From NCBI GenBank assembly GCA_011799875.1, contig CM022303.1, forward strand, positions 728,396,340 through 728,460,339: 64,000 bases of DNA, given 5' to 3'. The stretch is from Thinopyrum elongatum. Taxonomy: Eukaryota > Streptophyta > Magnoliopsida > Poales > Poaceae. Below the pieces are notes generated by a model. It was given only the letters and a program-made list of their open reading frames with translations. It ran no database searches and was not told the DNA's origin. The translations under genes and the position numbers were made by a program. Below, piece after piece: positions 1 to 10,499 of the stretch; the stretch's first letter is position 1, and each line of letters starts with the position of its first letter.

Positions 1-55
1 CAAAAGTAGCTGGTGTTAAAGGAGACAAACTGGAGAAGAAGAAGACGGACCTTAC

Positions 56-1120
56 GAGCCATTACGTCCACATTCTGCATTTGAGAGATCCCGACCGCCA
101 TCGCCAGGAGAGCTTTGTGTCTGTCATTCTTATTCTGCAGGCAAGGGTGAGCAGTAGTATGCACACATTAGCAACAGAATGGGCCAATGAGTCGGTCGGT
201 TGCCCGCCCGCTAGGAGCTTGCAACTAGAATTGCGGATCCTAGAGGTTTGCGAATTATGATGCTAGGACGCTGGGATATCTCCGCTAAAGCAACCGTCAG
301 AGACAGGGACAAAACAGGTAGCTGAACTGAACTGAACTGAAAGAAGTAGCCGCAACACCGTACCTTAACTACACTTAGAGCAGAGGTGAGAGCCAGTATT
401 TTAAGGGGACACTTTGATCCATTCATTTAGCATGTTTCACTTGCAGTTAGGTAAATAAACCAACTGATAACGAGTCACGGTAGCTGTAAGCACAGGAGCC
501 ATGGCGTAGGCGAGCTTAATTAACCTGTTGGGTACGCAAAAAGCTCGAAACCGTCGTCGCATTAAGAGACTAGTATCTGTTACTAAGGAACAGTTTCATT
601 CATTCATTCATTCAGCGTGGTTCAGTTTCAGCTAAGAGACCCAACCAATTCTGCAAGAGTAACAGTGACAGTGACAGTTAGGGGGGGCGCCGGAGGAGGA
701 GCGGACCTTGGGGATGGCGCGCTTGGCGGCGGGGTCCCAGAGCGGGCGGAGGAACATGTCGGAGCTGGTCTCGACGATCCCGCGCGGCAGGCCCTCGGCG
801 CCGGTCCTCCGGTTCCAGTTCCAGCGGGCCGCCGCCGCCCCCTTGCCGCCGGCCCCCTCCCGCTGCTGCGTGGCCGTGGCCGCCGCGTAGTCGGACCTCC
901 CGAGATCCACCTGGCGGAGGAACAGAGTGTCAGTCAGTGAGCGATTCAGGGGAGCTAAAAATGGAAAGGGAAGGTGGTGGGGCGAGGGGGGAGGGGGCCG
1001 TGCCTTGAGGTGGTGGTGGTGGATCTGGAGCGAGGTGATGACGATGAGCGCGACGAAGGCGGCCAGGTAGCCGCAGCCGCAGGAGGCGGCCCGGCGCGGC
1101 GGGAGGTGCGGGTACTTCAT
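56..1120 (-). CDS. DUF707 family protein, first three exons (3' part beyond the window)
   Basis: Spliced by hand: exon 1 1004-1120 (39 codons), exon 2 707-910 (68 codons), exon 3 56-134, then a GTAAG donor at 51-55, so the gene continues past the left edge. All joins are phase 0. The protein starts MKYPHLPPRR, followed by a hydrophobic segment (about residues 17-32) that looks like a type II signal anchor. Exon 2 carries GLPRGIVETSSDMFLRPLW and exon 3 carries LLAMAVGISQMQNVD, which match what I remember of plant DUF707 proteins (annotated as lysine-ketoglutarate reductase trans-splicing related; biochemical role unknown). Intron 1 (911-1003) begins GC rather than GT. Intron 2 (135-706) is GT-AG. 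The family match rests on remembered motifs; the exon structure is seen directly. Confidence 0.85.
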
Positions 1121-1125
1121 CCCCG

Positions 1126-1147
1126 GCGCCGCCGCCGCCGCCGCCGG
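1126..1147 (-). repeat. GCC/CGG trinucleotide run in the 5' leader of the DUF707 gene
   Basis: About seven GCC units lie directly upstream of the DUF707 start codon and would be GGC repeats in the minus-strand 5' UTR. Such runs are common in GC-rich grass leaders. The flank up to about 1350 is GC-rich and probably holds the promoter, but I could not place a TATA box. Confidence 0.6.
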
Positions 1148-1149
1148 CC

Positions 1150-2290
1150 GTCTCTTGGTGCAGGCAGCCTCCTCTGCCCCCGATGGTCGGGGCTCTGGAG
1201 CGCGCCGCGGAGGAGGAGGGCGTCCGCTCTCCTCGCCGGAGCGCGGGGGTGCTGGGGAAGGAGGAAGGTTCTGGAGGGTTCTAGAAGGTGGGTGGGTGGC
1301 GGGCGGGGAAGCCTAGGTGCGGCGCGCGCCTAATCTTAATCGACGGCCCGTGTTTCCGAATTGGGCTTAAACAAATCGCGCCCTCGTACGCCCGTCGCTT
1401 TTTGGTCGGTCGGCATCCCACTGCCGCCTGCTCGTGGGTGAGTGGGTTTGTTGTGACGGGCCCACCTGCCAGTGACTCAGTCGGTGGCCGAACTTGCATA
1501 ATTAATTAGGGAGGCTTTCATTAGCGCGGGATGGTGCGGGACAGGTGTCCCGGTCAGTGGCAGTGAGCCGACGAGTACCTTTTTGTGTGCTACGTGTGAC
1601 GTGTACCGTTAATGCATGACGCGTCCTTGTTGGCTGGCTGACACGTGGAATCAGGCCACCACATGCTCCTGTCCAGTGGTCTCATCTGATTTGGGAGGGG
1701 AAACTTGGTACCTCCTCCTCTGATCCATATTAGCCGTTGCTGAAATAAATGTATTTATTTACATGAATATGATTCAGAGCCATAGAAGATCAGGCAAAGA
1801 GGAGACCATGTTCGTCTTAAACGGGTGGTGCCCAAAATCACCGTTGTTCATCTAATGACAAGTTCAACACAAAATGATTCACGTCCGCAACATCCCGACG
1901 CCATAGAGGTTCATAGACAAGCTATCGCTACAGTCAACGGCGGTGCTTATCTGGTCTCCCTCTTTATCTATCTCTCAGCTAGTTGGAGCAGTTGGGCTTG
2001 TGATGAATCTATACTCAGAATGGGATAGTTTGGACACCCCTACGCCAGTCAGTCGGTGTAGAGAGGAGGCAGACACCACCATGCATCATTACAGTAGGGT
2101 AGGCCAGCTGCCAAATCCAGCTTAAGCAAAAACCCACCAATCGCCCATCCCATCGCATGCAATGCACCGGCCGCATCTTACTCGCCCTCTGCTTCTACCA
2201 ACCAAACTCCACATCTTTCCAACAACACGCGGCCACAGCATCCATCGCCTAGCTTAGTAGATGATCCATTCACTCACAGGCGCCAGCCCC
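1150..2290. other. Intergenic, promoter side of the DUF707 gene
   Basis: No convincing coding sequence on either strand. The first 200 bases are GC-rich and probably belong to the DUF707 promoter and leader. The rest is of mixed composition without obvious terminal repeats. Confidence 0.5.
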
Positions 2291-2296
2291 CAACCA

Positions 2297-2515
2297 AAAA
2301 ACTGCATTCCTACGCGGTGCAACGGGTTTTGCTCGGCAAGTCAAGTCATCACAGACGCTCATGCTCATCTGTCTCCTCCAGTGAGTTACTAGCTCGTTTG
2401 TGCACACAAAATAGTCGGCCATTCGCCGCCTCTCCTAATAAAACCTCAACTAGTCCACCTTCTTCCTCTTCGCCGCCGTCTTCACCGGCTCCGACAGCCC
2501 ATCAGAAAACTGAAT
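2297..2515 (-). repeat. Extra broken copy of the SF3B2-like gene's 3' end
   Basis: This segment resembles 2507-2760. The forward word CGGTGCAACGGG recurs, and CTCCTCCAGTGAGTT occurs at about 2374 and again at 2635. On the minus strand, 2455-2495 reads VKTAAKRKKVD then stop, parallel to KTATKRKKADFKF at the real C-terminus (2703-2750). It is best read as a tandem duplication of the terminal exon plus 3' UTR of about 0.2-0.26 kb, in which the outer copy lost its last codons. Confidence 0.6.
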
Positions 2516-2702
2516 TCCTACTCCTACCCCACCATCTGCATGCGCTACTCTGTCTGCACCACGTACACACATTCTCCACCGTGCAACGGGAGCTGTTCGT
2601 CAGATCATCGTCATCATCAGACAGACTAATCTACCTCCTCCAGTGAGTTTCTAGTTCGCAGACTACACACACAGAAAAGTTACATCCGATCCACGGCCTC
2701 TT

Positions 2703-5700
2703 CTAAAACTTGAAGTCCGCCTTCTTCCTCTTGGTTGCCGTCTTCCAGGACGCCGGCGACGACCAGCTGCTGCCTTCCCCGCCCAGCACCTTCCTCCTCA
2801 TCCTCCCCTTCCCCTTGCCCTCCTCCCCCCAAAGCTCCCTGTACCTGTCAATCACAACACCACTACGGTCACCAAGACGTACGCAACACCGGGTGTCATA
2901 CATATATGCTATCCCTGCATGCATTCTGCCGCAGGAAACAACACACTGCAACGGGCGGCGAGACGCGGGCCTTGTCTTACTTGGCCGCCAGGGCGTCTTC
3001 TACGGCGTCGAGCTGGTCACGTCCACCCTCTCCAGCCTCTGCTTCTCACGAGCAGCAGCGGCGACACGGGTAAAGGAAAGAAAAGAAAAAAGGCTTAAAC
3101 GTCAGAACCTCAACTAACAAGTGACTGTCAGGCAAGAAATGGGTTTTGATAACAGACGATGAGGGAGCTCCACTGCTCCACTCACCCTTTTACTTTTAAG
3201 GCCTGATGATGATGATGATGATGATGTTGACGGTTTATCTTGCGCTCCCACCAGCACGTACCTGTGATTAAAGCAAGAGTGCGCGTGCATGCGACGTGTG
3301 ACTTTTATGGTTTTCAAAAGCTAAGCGGGGATCGACGCAGGATTGCATGATAAGGGTTGGGTTAGGGAGGCATGCATACCTGTGGCTCGACAAGTACACC
3401 GCACTGGCAGAGGCTATCCTTCCTTCTTTCTGCTCAAGAATCTTCACATGCAAGAAAGAAACAGCCAATTGACGATTATCAGCAAGCGACTAGCAAACCC
3501 AAATAGGGAGCAATTTGCTGATTATCAACAACTTGACGATCAACAGCACTATGCTTTCTCGGACACACAGAGCTCTTTACATCACCTGGTATAATGGCCT
3601 TTCTGCCTGCTTCTCGGGCTCCTTCCTCCACGGCTTCTGAAGGTCGATAACATCAGGTGTTTCCACACCAGCTGGAGTACTGCTGTCACAGCCACAAGGA
3701 CAAGTTGATACTGGGTGTCTACTGCGATATTTAATTGAAATAAAAGAAAATGGTAACTGACAACAGAAGAACATAAGTATATATAATTACCTTGAGATGG
3801 TGTAACCAGACCGAAAGCCTTCTACTATTTCCCCATCTTCCAGTTCTTCCTCCTCCTTTTCCTCTTGCCGAATGCCTTCTACTATTTCTCCCTCTTCCAG
3901 TGCATCCTCCTTCTCTCCCGCTTGCTGAATGCCTTCTACTATTTCCCCCTCCTCAAGTTCCTCCTCCTCCTCTTGCCGAATGCCATCTACAATTTCCCCC
4001 TCTTCCAGTTCCTCCTCCTCTTCCTCTTGCCGAATGCCTTCCACTATTTCCCCATCTTCCAGTTCCTCCTCCTCTTCTTGCCGAACACCTTGTACAATTT
4101 CCCCATCTTCCAGCTCCTCCTCTTCCGCTTGCCGAGTAGCTTCTTCCAGTTCCTCCTCCTCCAACTCTTCCAGAGTGCCTTCTTCTACTTCCCCCTCTGC
4201 CAGTTCCTCTTCTTCCTCTTTTAGAATGCCTTCTTCTATCCCCCCATCTTCCAGTACCTCATCCTCTTCTAGAATGCCTTTTTCTATTTTCCCATCTTCC
4301 AGTTCCTCCTCTTCCTCTTCCTCTTCGTCCAGTTCTCCCCAGTGTTTGCTGCGATCAATAGGTTCTTCCTACATAATTGCAGAAAGCAACTGTTAGTTCT
4401 GCCCAAGAGAAACCATACTACAATACGATTAACTTCATTTGCAAGCTTCATCGTGCTGAATCCAAAAGCATTTTCGCATACTGGGTTGTGTGCCTAGGCT
4501 GTTGGCAAGAAACAATAGCAGGTTTCCAAAGGGAACATAGGAGTAATTAGATGGTGTAAAAAGTAATTTTTAATAGATAAGTTACCTCGTCAGTTGGAGG
4601 CTTTCCCAACTCCCCAGGTCCATCACCAAAATTGCCGCCTGATGATGACAGTGTATCTTGCGCTCCAACCAGCACGTACCTGCAAAGTGAGCACATGCGG
4701 CGTGTGACATTTCTGGTTGACAAACTAGACGGGGATCAGGGGAGTATTACTCAGTAGGTTTGGCCAGGGAAACATATGCGTGGCTCGACGCGAACAGCGC
4801 CCTATGAGTGATCCTTACTTCTTTCTGTTCAAGAACCTTCAGAGGGAAGAAACAACATGTCGATGATTAACAGCGACGACTAGCCAAGCCAAGTAGTGCT
4901 ATAACAGAATCGTTTGTTAACTATCAAAAAAAATTGATGATTAACGCCACTTTGCTTTCTCGGACACAGAGAGCAGCAGTTTACTTACCTGGTATAATGG
5001 CCTTTCTGCCTGGTTATCTGGCTCCTTCCTCTGCAGCTTCCGAAGGTCAATAACATGAGGTGCTTCCACACCAGCCAAAGTACTGTTACAGCAACAAGGA
5101 AAATTAGATACTAGGTGTCTACTGCACTATCTAATTCTAATAAAAAGACTGGTAACTGACGATTAAAATAGCTGGCAACAAGAGAACACAAGTATAGAGA
5201 ATTACCTTGAGACAGTATCAATAGACCGAATACCTTCTTCTATTTCCTCATGAATAATTAGTTCCTCCTCTCTTTCTTCCTCTTCATCCTCTTCGTCCAA
5301 ATCTCCCCAGTGTTTGCTGCGATCAAGAGGTTCTTCCTAGATAACCGCAGAAAGCAAATGTTAGTTCTGCTCACGAAAACCAGAATACACTGCAACTAAC
5401 TTTATTTACAAGGTTTGTGTTGCTGCAGGAATCCAAATAACTTCTTCATATACTGGGATATGGTGCAAATAAACAATAGCAGGTTTAGAAAGAAAATGTA
5501 TGAATAATTAAATGGTGTGAAAAGCAATTTTTTCACATAAGGTACCTCATCAGGTTCATCACCCAAACTGTCTCCAGGAGAGATTGGGGCATTAAAACCT
5601 GGGATCTTCAGATAAGGATAAGAGGGTGGAGGACCAAAGAACTGGCAAAAAATGAATCGGGGTCAACTGGCTAATGATGAAAGCACTGTCAGTAAGAAAA

Positions 5701-8700
5701 CCAGACAAACATGGGTTAGAAAATACATACCTGCATCCTGGTAACCCATGGGGGCGGGGCACCATCAGGCATACCAAGAGCTTTTTTAAGCTCCTGGGAC
5801 AGCATACCTGGTTTCATTACCTTAAGCTTCGGCTGTTGAATGTGCAAGTAGAACTTAGCATCAGAACGATATATGGACTCATGGATGGTGTCCACTGTTT
5901 TTTGCTGTGTAAATATTGAAGATTACGTACCTCAAACTCTTTCCCTTCATAATACAGATCACCATAACTAGTCAATGTGGGTTTTGTTTGATATTTGAAG
6001 AATGCATCATGCAAAACCTGTGGAAAACAATGCCTAACATTATTAGCCTTGAATGGGAACCATGGTACAAACTGATAACTGGGCAGATCTAATATATATT
6101 AAAGTTATATCAAATATCAATTACACACCAGCACTAGCATTATTCGTTGTGTAAGTTCCCAAAACAATAGAATGGCACTCAGGCGTTACTCTGATGGGTT
6201 CATGGAGGATTTAGGTTTGCATCAAAAACAGGGCCTCAAATACAAACACGGCAAGAAACTAGAGAAGGCACTGAACAGTAGCAATATATGTACTCATGGT
6301 TGTATGGAAGAAAACAGAGGAAACGAAACCCACAAACTGCTTCTTATTTGCAGCTTCGGCAACATAGCCAAACTACTATGATATGCAGGTGGAGATGTTG
6401 ACCTCATAATCCATATCCATATTCCCCCTCTTGGGCTGCATACGGTTGTGCTGCTTCTGTTTCAATGTCTTGTTGTTCTCCTTCTCAACGTATGCCTGCA
6501 TACACATTTCGAAAATCAATTGGGCTTTCCTTTTTTGTGCAGGCAAGTTTCCGAAATTTATTGGCTTGCCAAAGGACTCCGCCAACATGCAACATTTTCC
6601 ATGATAGAACAGACACTGACACTAGCTTACAAATATAACACTAGATTTACCAGCCAATCATCAGCCAATAAACCCGAATAGTAGCTTCACTGAAACCAAC
6701 ACAAACACTCCATGTATGTTCCTCACCTCCAAGAAAGTAAGTTACCTGTCTTATTTTTTCAATTCCAGTTGCAGCAATGAAGTCAGGAAGCTGGAACGGT
6801 TGTTTTTGAAAACCCCTCTTTCCCTGAAACAGCAACATAATGCATGAATCCAAAAATATCAACAGAGAAATAGGTGAATATGGCAGTCCTAGATGCTATC
6901 TTGAGTCTAGAATTTTGTAGTCTTCAAGAAAAAGATAAAAGTTCAAGAAGTATGATCTGATTCTAATGCATGGAATATCAAAAGCCATGGACTCTAGTTG
7001 GACTCTAATCTGTACAGCAGAAGAGGCAACAAATGAATGCGTACAAGATTCAACTATCCTATATACCCCCACCAGAAAAAAAAAACTATCCTGTATACAC
7101 TACAGAAACCATTCAAGTAGTACAACACCGTTTCCTGCCTCCTCGATTGTTACAACAGTCCCTGCAAGAATTACAAATCCATATAAGAAGGGTGAAACAT
7201 GTTGGACATTATGGGCATGTTTGGTTTGTTGCCCCAGATAGCCAAGACACAATTTTGGTAAAGCATAATCAAGACGTCTCCAAAATGCCAGTAAGGTTGA
7301 GATTATTGAACTGCAGCCAACGACGACTTCTCTAGTTGTTGCTGTGGTAAATGGATCCCACATTTCATATAGTACTTCTCATCAAAACATAGTCAATGTA
7401 GGTCTTGGTTTACTGATTAAATCACAAGGCATATAGCTGTTCAAACAGGTCACAAATTGGATTGACATTTCAGAAGAATTAATGTTTGAAGACTGTTACT
7501 CGAATAAATAACTATTTAGTACAGCCCAACTATCTATAGCCATGTCAGCAGAAGGGGGCCTCAAATAAATAACTAATTAGTATAGCCAGCTATCGCTTAG
7601 CCATGTCAGCAAAAAGGGCACAAGCAGCAGGCATGCCAATGAGTTGAGCTTTCCTACTATGCACAAACAAAAGCCTTGGTACAGCCAAAATATTGCAGAG
7701 CACGCTAAATATTGGAATTAGGCCAAGCGACCAAATCTTAGGGACACTACAAATTTATGGTAGGATAAAACTGGGCAACCAAGGCTCCCCAAGGCACATG
7801 CTCCCACACCCACTCCCTGGCTGACTTGGAAGAAAATGCAGCCATCTTCTGGATACCAACTTACCGAGTAACCAATTTCACAAAACATGGGTATCATACT
7901 AAATATTAGATGTTTCAAAACTCACAAACCTGCAAGTACTTTCGTTTCTGGCACCAGTGTCTCGGAACAGGCACGGTGTTCCTGTAGGACTTCAGGCATA
8001 CGAGCAACTTCGGATCAGGGGCATTAGCATCCCAGACCTAGCAAGGGCAACAAACAACAAAGCACATGTGAGATGAAGAGAGCATTCATGTAAACATACC
8101 ACAGCTAGCCAACAGCATCAACATGTCAACATAGATGGTACGCACAATAGGTAAAAGTTCGACGAATCGTCGACATTGGGGTTACAGGAGAGCGATTGAA
8201 AGAGGGAAAGCACCTCAACAACATCAGGCCTGCTGCACATCTGCTTCAGCTCTGAAATCTTCACCCTCCGCAGCTGCTTCCTCTGCTTCTTCGACAGGAC
8301 AACTGCTTTCTCCTCCTCCTCCTTTGGGGCCTCCTGCTCAGCATCAGCAGCAGCATCTGGCCCCTTGTTCATCGCGGCATCGGCAGCGCCTTCACTCTCA
8401 TTCTCCTCGCCCTACCAGCAACAACAAAATTCCGCTCGTTTCATTCCCAATTCCAGTTCAACCGGAAATCACATTTGATGTCACCAGGCACCAAACCCTC
8501 GCCGAAACCCCGCGAAAAACCCTACCAAATTCCCCCGAAATGGACAGCAAGGGAGGAGGAAGGCTCGGATACCTCGGCGGGGGGAGAGGAGGGCCCGGAG
8601 ACCTCGGCGGGCGCGGCGGCGGCGGGGCCCGTGAGGCCGAATTTCTCGAAGACGGCCGCGAAGGCGCCGAGGAGGAGGGGGTCGGCGACGTCGAGGCCGG

Positions 8701-8985
8701 GCTTCTCCGGCACGTACTCCACCTCCACCTGCAAGGAAGCACGGCGTTAGGCGCGGCTCGAGCGGATCACGGGGCGGCGGAGCCGGAGCTCGCCTGGGGG
8801 CGGGGGTCGGGGGCGGGGCGGGCGCTCTCCTCGGAGCCCTCGCCGGCCCCCGCATTGGCGCCCGGGGCCCTGCTCTTCCTGTCCCTGCGGCGGCGCCGGC
8901 GGCGGGGGTGGCCGCGCCCGCTGTCCCGCGGCGTGGGGCTCGCCGCGGCGGCGACGGCGGTGGGGGTGGCGGTGGCGGTGGGCAT
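2703..8985 (-). CDS. SF3B2: SF3B2/SAP145-like splicing factor with internal duplication and acidic repeat expansion
   Basis: Subunit 2 of the U2 snRNP SF3b complex, which acts in branch-site recognition in the nucleus. Exons: 8794-8985, 8573-8728, 8214-8411, 7930-8037, 6746-6823, 6403-6495, 5931-6017, 5731-5832, 5546-5641, 5206-5336, 4989-5082, 4751-4836, 4586-4679, 3791-4368, 3586-3679, 3380-3441, 3186-3261, 2981-3036, 2703-2844; the sum is 2523 nt (840 aa plus stop) with all phases closing. Family motifs in order: EYVPEKPGL, KISELKQMCSRPDVVE, VPVPRHWCQKRKYLQ, PFQLPDFIAATGIEKIRQ, HDAFFKYQTKP, the PSP region GMPDGAPPPW and GPPPSYPYLKIPGFNAP, DRSKHWG (twice), DVIDL...AERPLYQ (twice), LDAVEDALAAK and C-terminal KKADFKF. 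Arabidopsis homologues are near 580 aa; the excess is the duplicated block. The usual glycine-rich stretch after the PSP region is missing. Intron 1 starts GC and is only 65 nt. The acceptor of exon 18 (3036, or 3012) is the weakest call: the better pyrimidine-tract acceptor would give a stop. It could be a diverged paralog or an early pseudogene. Confidence 0.82.
3204..3226 (-). repeat. GAT/ATC trinucleotide run coding a serine tract in exon 17
   Basis: Seven forward GAT units read TCA on the minus strand and give a run of seven serines between GAQDKPST and GLKSKR. The duplicated partner exon (4586-4679) has only three serines there, so the tract has expanded in one copy. Confidence 0.8.
3791..4368 (-). 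repeat. Acidic tandem repeat in exon 14 of the SF3B2-like gene
   Basis: The exon opens with EEPIDRSKHWGELDEE and then holds about nine repeats of 17-20 residues with core L-E-D/E-G-E-I-V-x-G-I-R/L-Q, separated by runs of glutamate; one more unit (LEEATRQ) is degenerate. The DNA period is roughly 51-60 nt. The partner exon 10 (5206-5336) has a single related unit (EEIEEGIRS). The family normally has an acidic run here, but not, to my knowledge, an ordered EDGEIVEG repeat. Confidence 0.85.
7503..7620. repeat. Two-copy tandem repeat in an intron of the SF3B2-like gene
   Basis: A unit of about 60 bases containing AATAAATAACTA and TAGCCATGTCAGCA occurs twice, at 7503-7560 and 7563-7620, in intron 4 (6824-7929). 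No coding role is visible. Confidence 0.6.
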
Positions 8986-9172
8986 GATCGTCGTCAGCAG
9001 AAGCGAGCGAGGAGAGACGGGCTTGTGGACTGTGGTCGGTCTTGCTTGACTTGCGTGTGGCGTTCGTTTGTTGGGCCCAATTCAAGCTGGGCTTCAGCAC
9101 ATCTACAAGGAAACAACATTTATGGTATCTATGGGTTTCAACATTTGATAGTACTATAGGATGAAGCCCATA

Positions 9173-9425
9173 AATTTCACCTACTAATAAATAAATATTG
9201 AAGCCATAAATTGATATCCTGAAAGCATCTTAACCCATAAATATTGATACCCTTAAATGATGAACAAAATATTGGTAGCCTTGGTACAGCCAAAATACCC
9301 GTAAATTTCACCTACTGATAATAAATATTGAAGCCATAAATTGGTATCCTGAAAGCATCTTAACCCATAAATATTGATGCCCGTAAATGATGAGCAAATA
9401 GTTTTAAAATTGGGCTTCAAGATAG
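9173..9425. repeat. AT-rich two-copy tandem repeat upstream of the SF3B2-like gene
   Basis: The words AATTTCACCTACT, ATATTGAAGCCATAAATTG and CTGAAAGCATCTTAACCC appear twice in the same order with a period near 128 bases. The rest of 9050-9530 is AT-rich and shows no coding potential. Confidence 0.75.
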
Positions 9426-9530
9426 CACTTCAGGATATCGATTTCACCTACTAGTAATATTTATGAATGAGCAAGCCAGAAAAAAAAATTATGAATGAGG
9501 CCAATGATCAGAAATCCAATTTGGCTCCCG

Positions 9531-9857
9531 GGAGCGTGTGCTCCTGCACGTGAAAAATAATTTTTGAAATGCCAAAAAAAATCCCAACAATTTATATATA
9601 TATATTTATAGTCACATCCGAATGCTACGTGCAAAGTTTTAGGCAAAAAGGTTTAAACATTTTGGCCTGTGAATAAAAAAACAAATTTAAACACCGAATG
9701 TTACCTCAAAATTTCACCCCAATTTTTTTTTTCCACCTTCAAGCATGCTTGCGACAGTAACACGATAATCCACAAAGAAATTCATAATTTTAAAAAAATA
9801 TTTTACCACCTTTTTTGCAGTACTGTTCATCCAGGAGCAAATGCTCCCGGGGGCCAA
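9531..9857. mobile_element. MITE-like element with 26 bp inverted ends
   Basis: The left end TTGGCTCCCGGGAGCGTGTG, followed by CTCCTG, is mirrored at the right end (9832-9857), whose reverse complement starts TTGGCCCCCGGGAGCATTTG. About four mismatches are seen over 26 bases. The 327 bp body is AT-rich and non-coding. I could not fix a target duplication, so the superfamily is left open. Confidence 0.75.
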
Positions 9858-10088
9858 AACACCCCTCCCATCAATGATCCACTTTGAACTACCCTCACCT
9901 CAAGATAGCTCTGCAAGTGGTTCTGGAGGTCGACTGCAAGAAGGTGGTCGATCTTTGGGCCTCGTGCACTTATTCACGCTCGTTGGTAGCGCCAGTACTC
10001 ATCTATACCAATATAAAAAGACCCAAAGGGGCAGATCCAATTAATCTCGGCCATCAAATCATGTTAATCCAACGACCTACTACACTAG

Positions 10089-10494
10089 CAGCGTGTTTGG
10101 TTGGGGGTAATTAGAGCCAGAGAATGGGAATTGAAGCGGTACGAGACTTCAAATCTATTGTTTGGTTGGAGGGTTTGGGAATTCACAAGGGAAGATGCAT
10201 GGGACTTGAGACTCCAACTCCCATCGTTTTATTAACAGGGGAGGGGGTGGGAGTTGGAAGGGAATTGCTTAAGTGAGTGAATCTTAACCGTTCATCCTAA
10301 CTTCCCTTGTCTAGTCCAATGTCAATTCCCACGAACCAAACAAGGGAGTACAATTTCTCCTCAAATTCTCACATAACTCCTATCACGCACCAAACAGAGG
10401 ATTGGAAATAAAACGACTTATCCCATGTCTAATCTCGACCCAACTCCCTACCCTAAACTCTCATTCCCCTTCCCAAATATTGCCAAACACGCTG
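10089..10494. mobile_element. MITE-like element with CAGCGTGTTTGG ends
   Basis: CAGCGTGTTTGG at 10089-10100 is exactly inverted at 10483-10494 (CCAAACACGCTG). TAG flanks both sides, which would be a 3 bp target duplication as in Harbinger-related MITEs. The 406 bp interior has further partial inverted symmetry and no coding capacity. Confidence 0.7.
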
Positions 10495-10499
10495 TAGGG

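Larger units (their letters stand above)
3186..5546 (-). repeat. Internal tandem duplication inside the SF3B2-like gene
   Basis: Exons 10-13 (4586-5336) and exons 14-17 (3186-4368) are paralogous, with paired exons of equal length (94 nt exons at 4989-5082 and 3586-3679) and alignable introns. Offsets between partners are about 960-970 nt at one side and about 1,400 nt at the other; the difference is mostly the 447 nt expansion of exon 14. Exon 13 is a fusion of the exon 17 start (YVLVGAQD, serines) with an exon 9-like end (GDGP...PTDE); the junction is near 4636-4641. Confidence 0.85.

Noticed and set aside
3929..4396. Serine-rich plus-strand open frame (155 codons)
   Set aside because: It is the antisense of the acidic repeat exon of the SF3B2-like gene (GAA/GAG read as TTC/CTC in shifted frames).
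8412..8572. U12-type intron because of a GTATCC donor
   Set aside because: The donor continues GAGCC rather than TT, and no TCCTTAAC branch sequence is visible before the acceptor; treated as a normal U2 intron.
8135..9049. 304-codon plus-strand frame
   Set aside because: Antisense of GC-rich first exons of the SF3B2-like gene; it has no family motifs and is explained by GC content.
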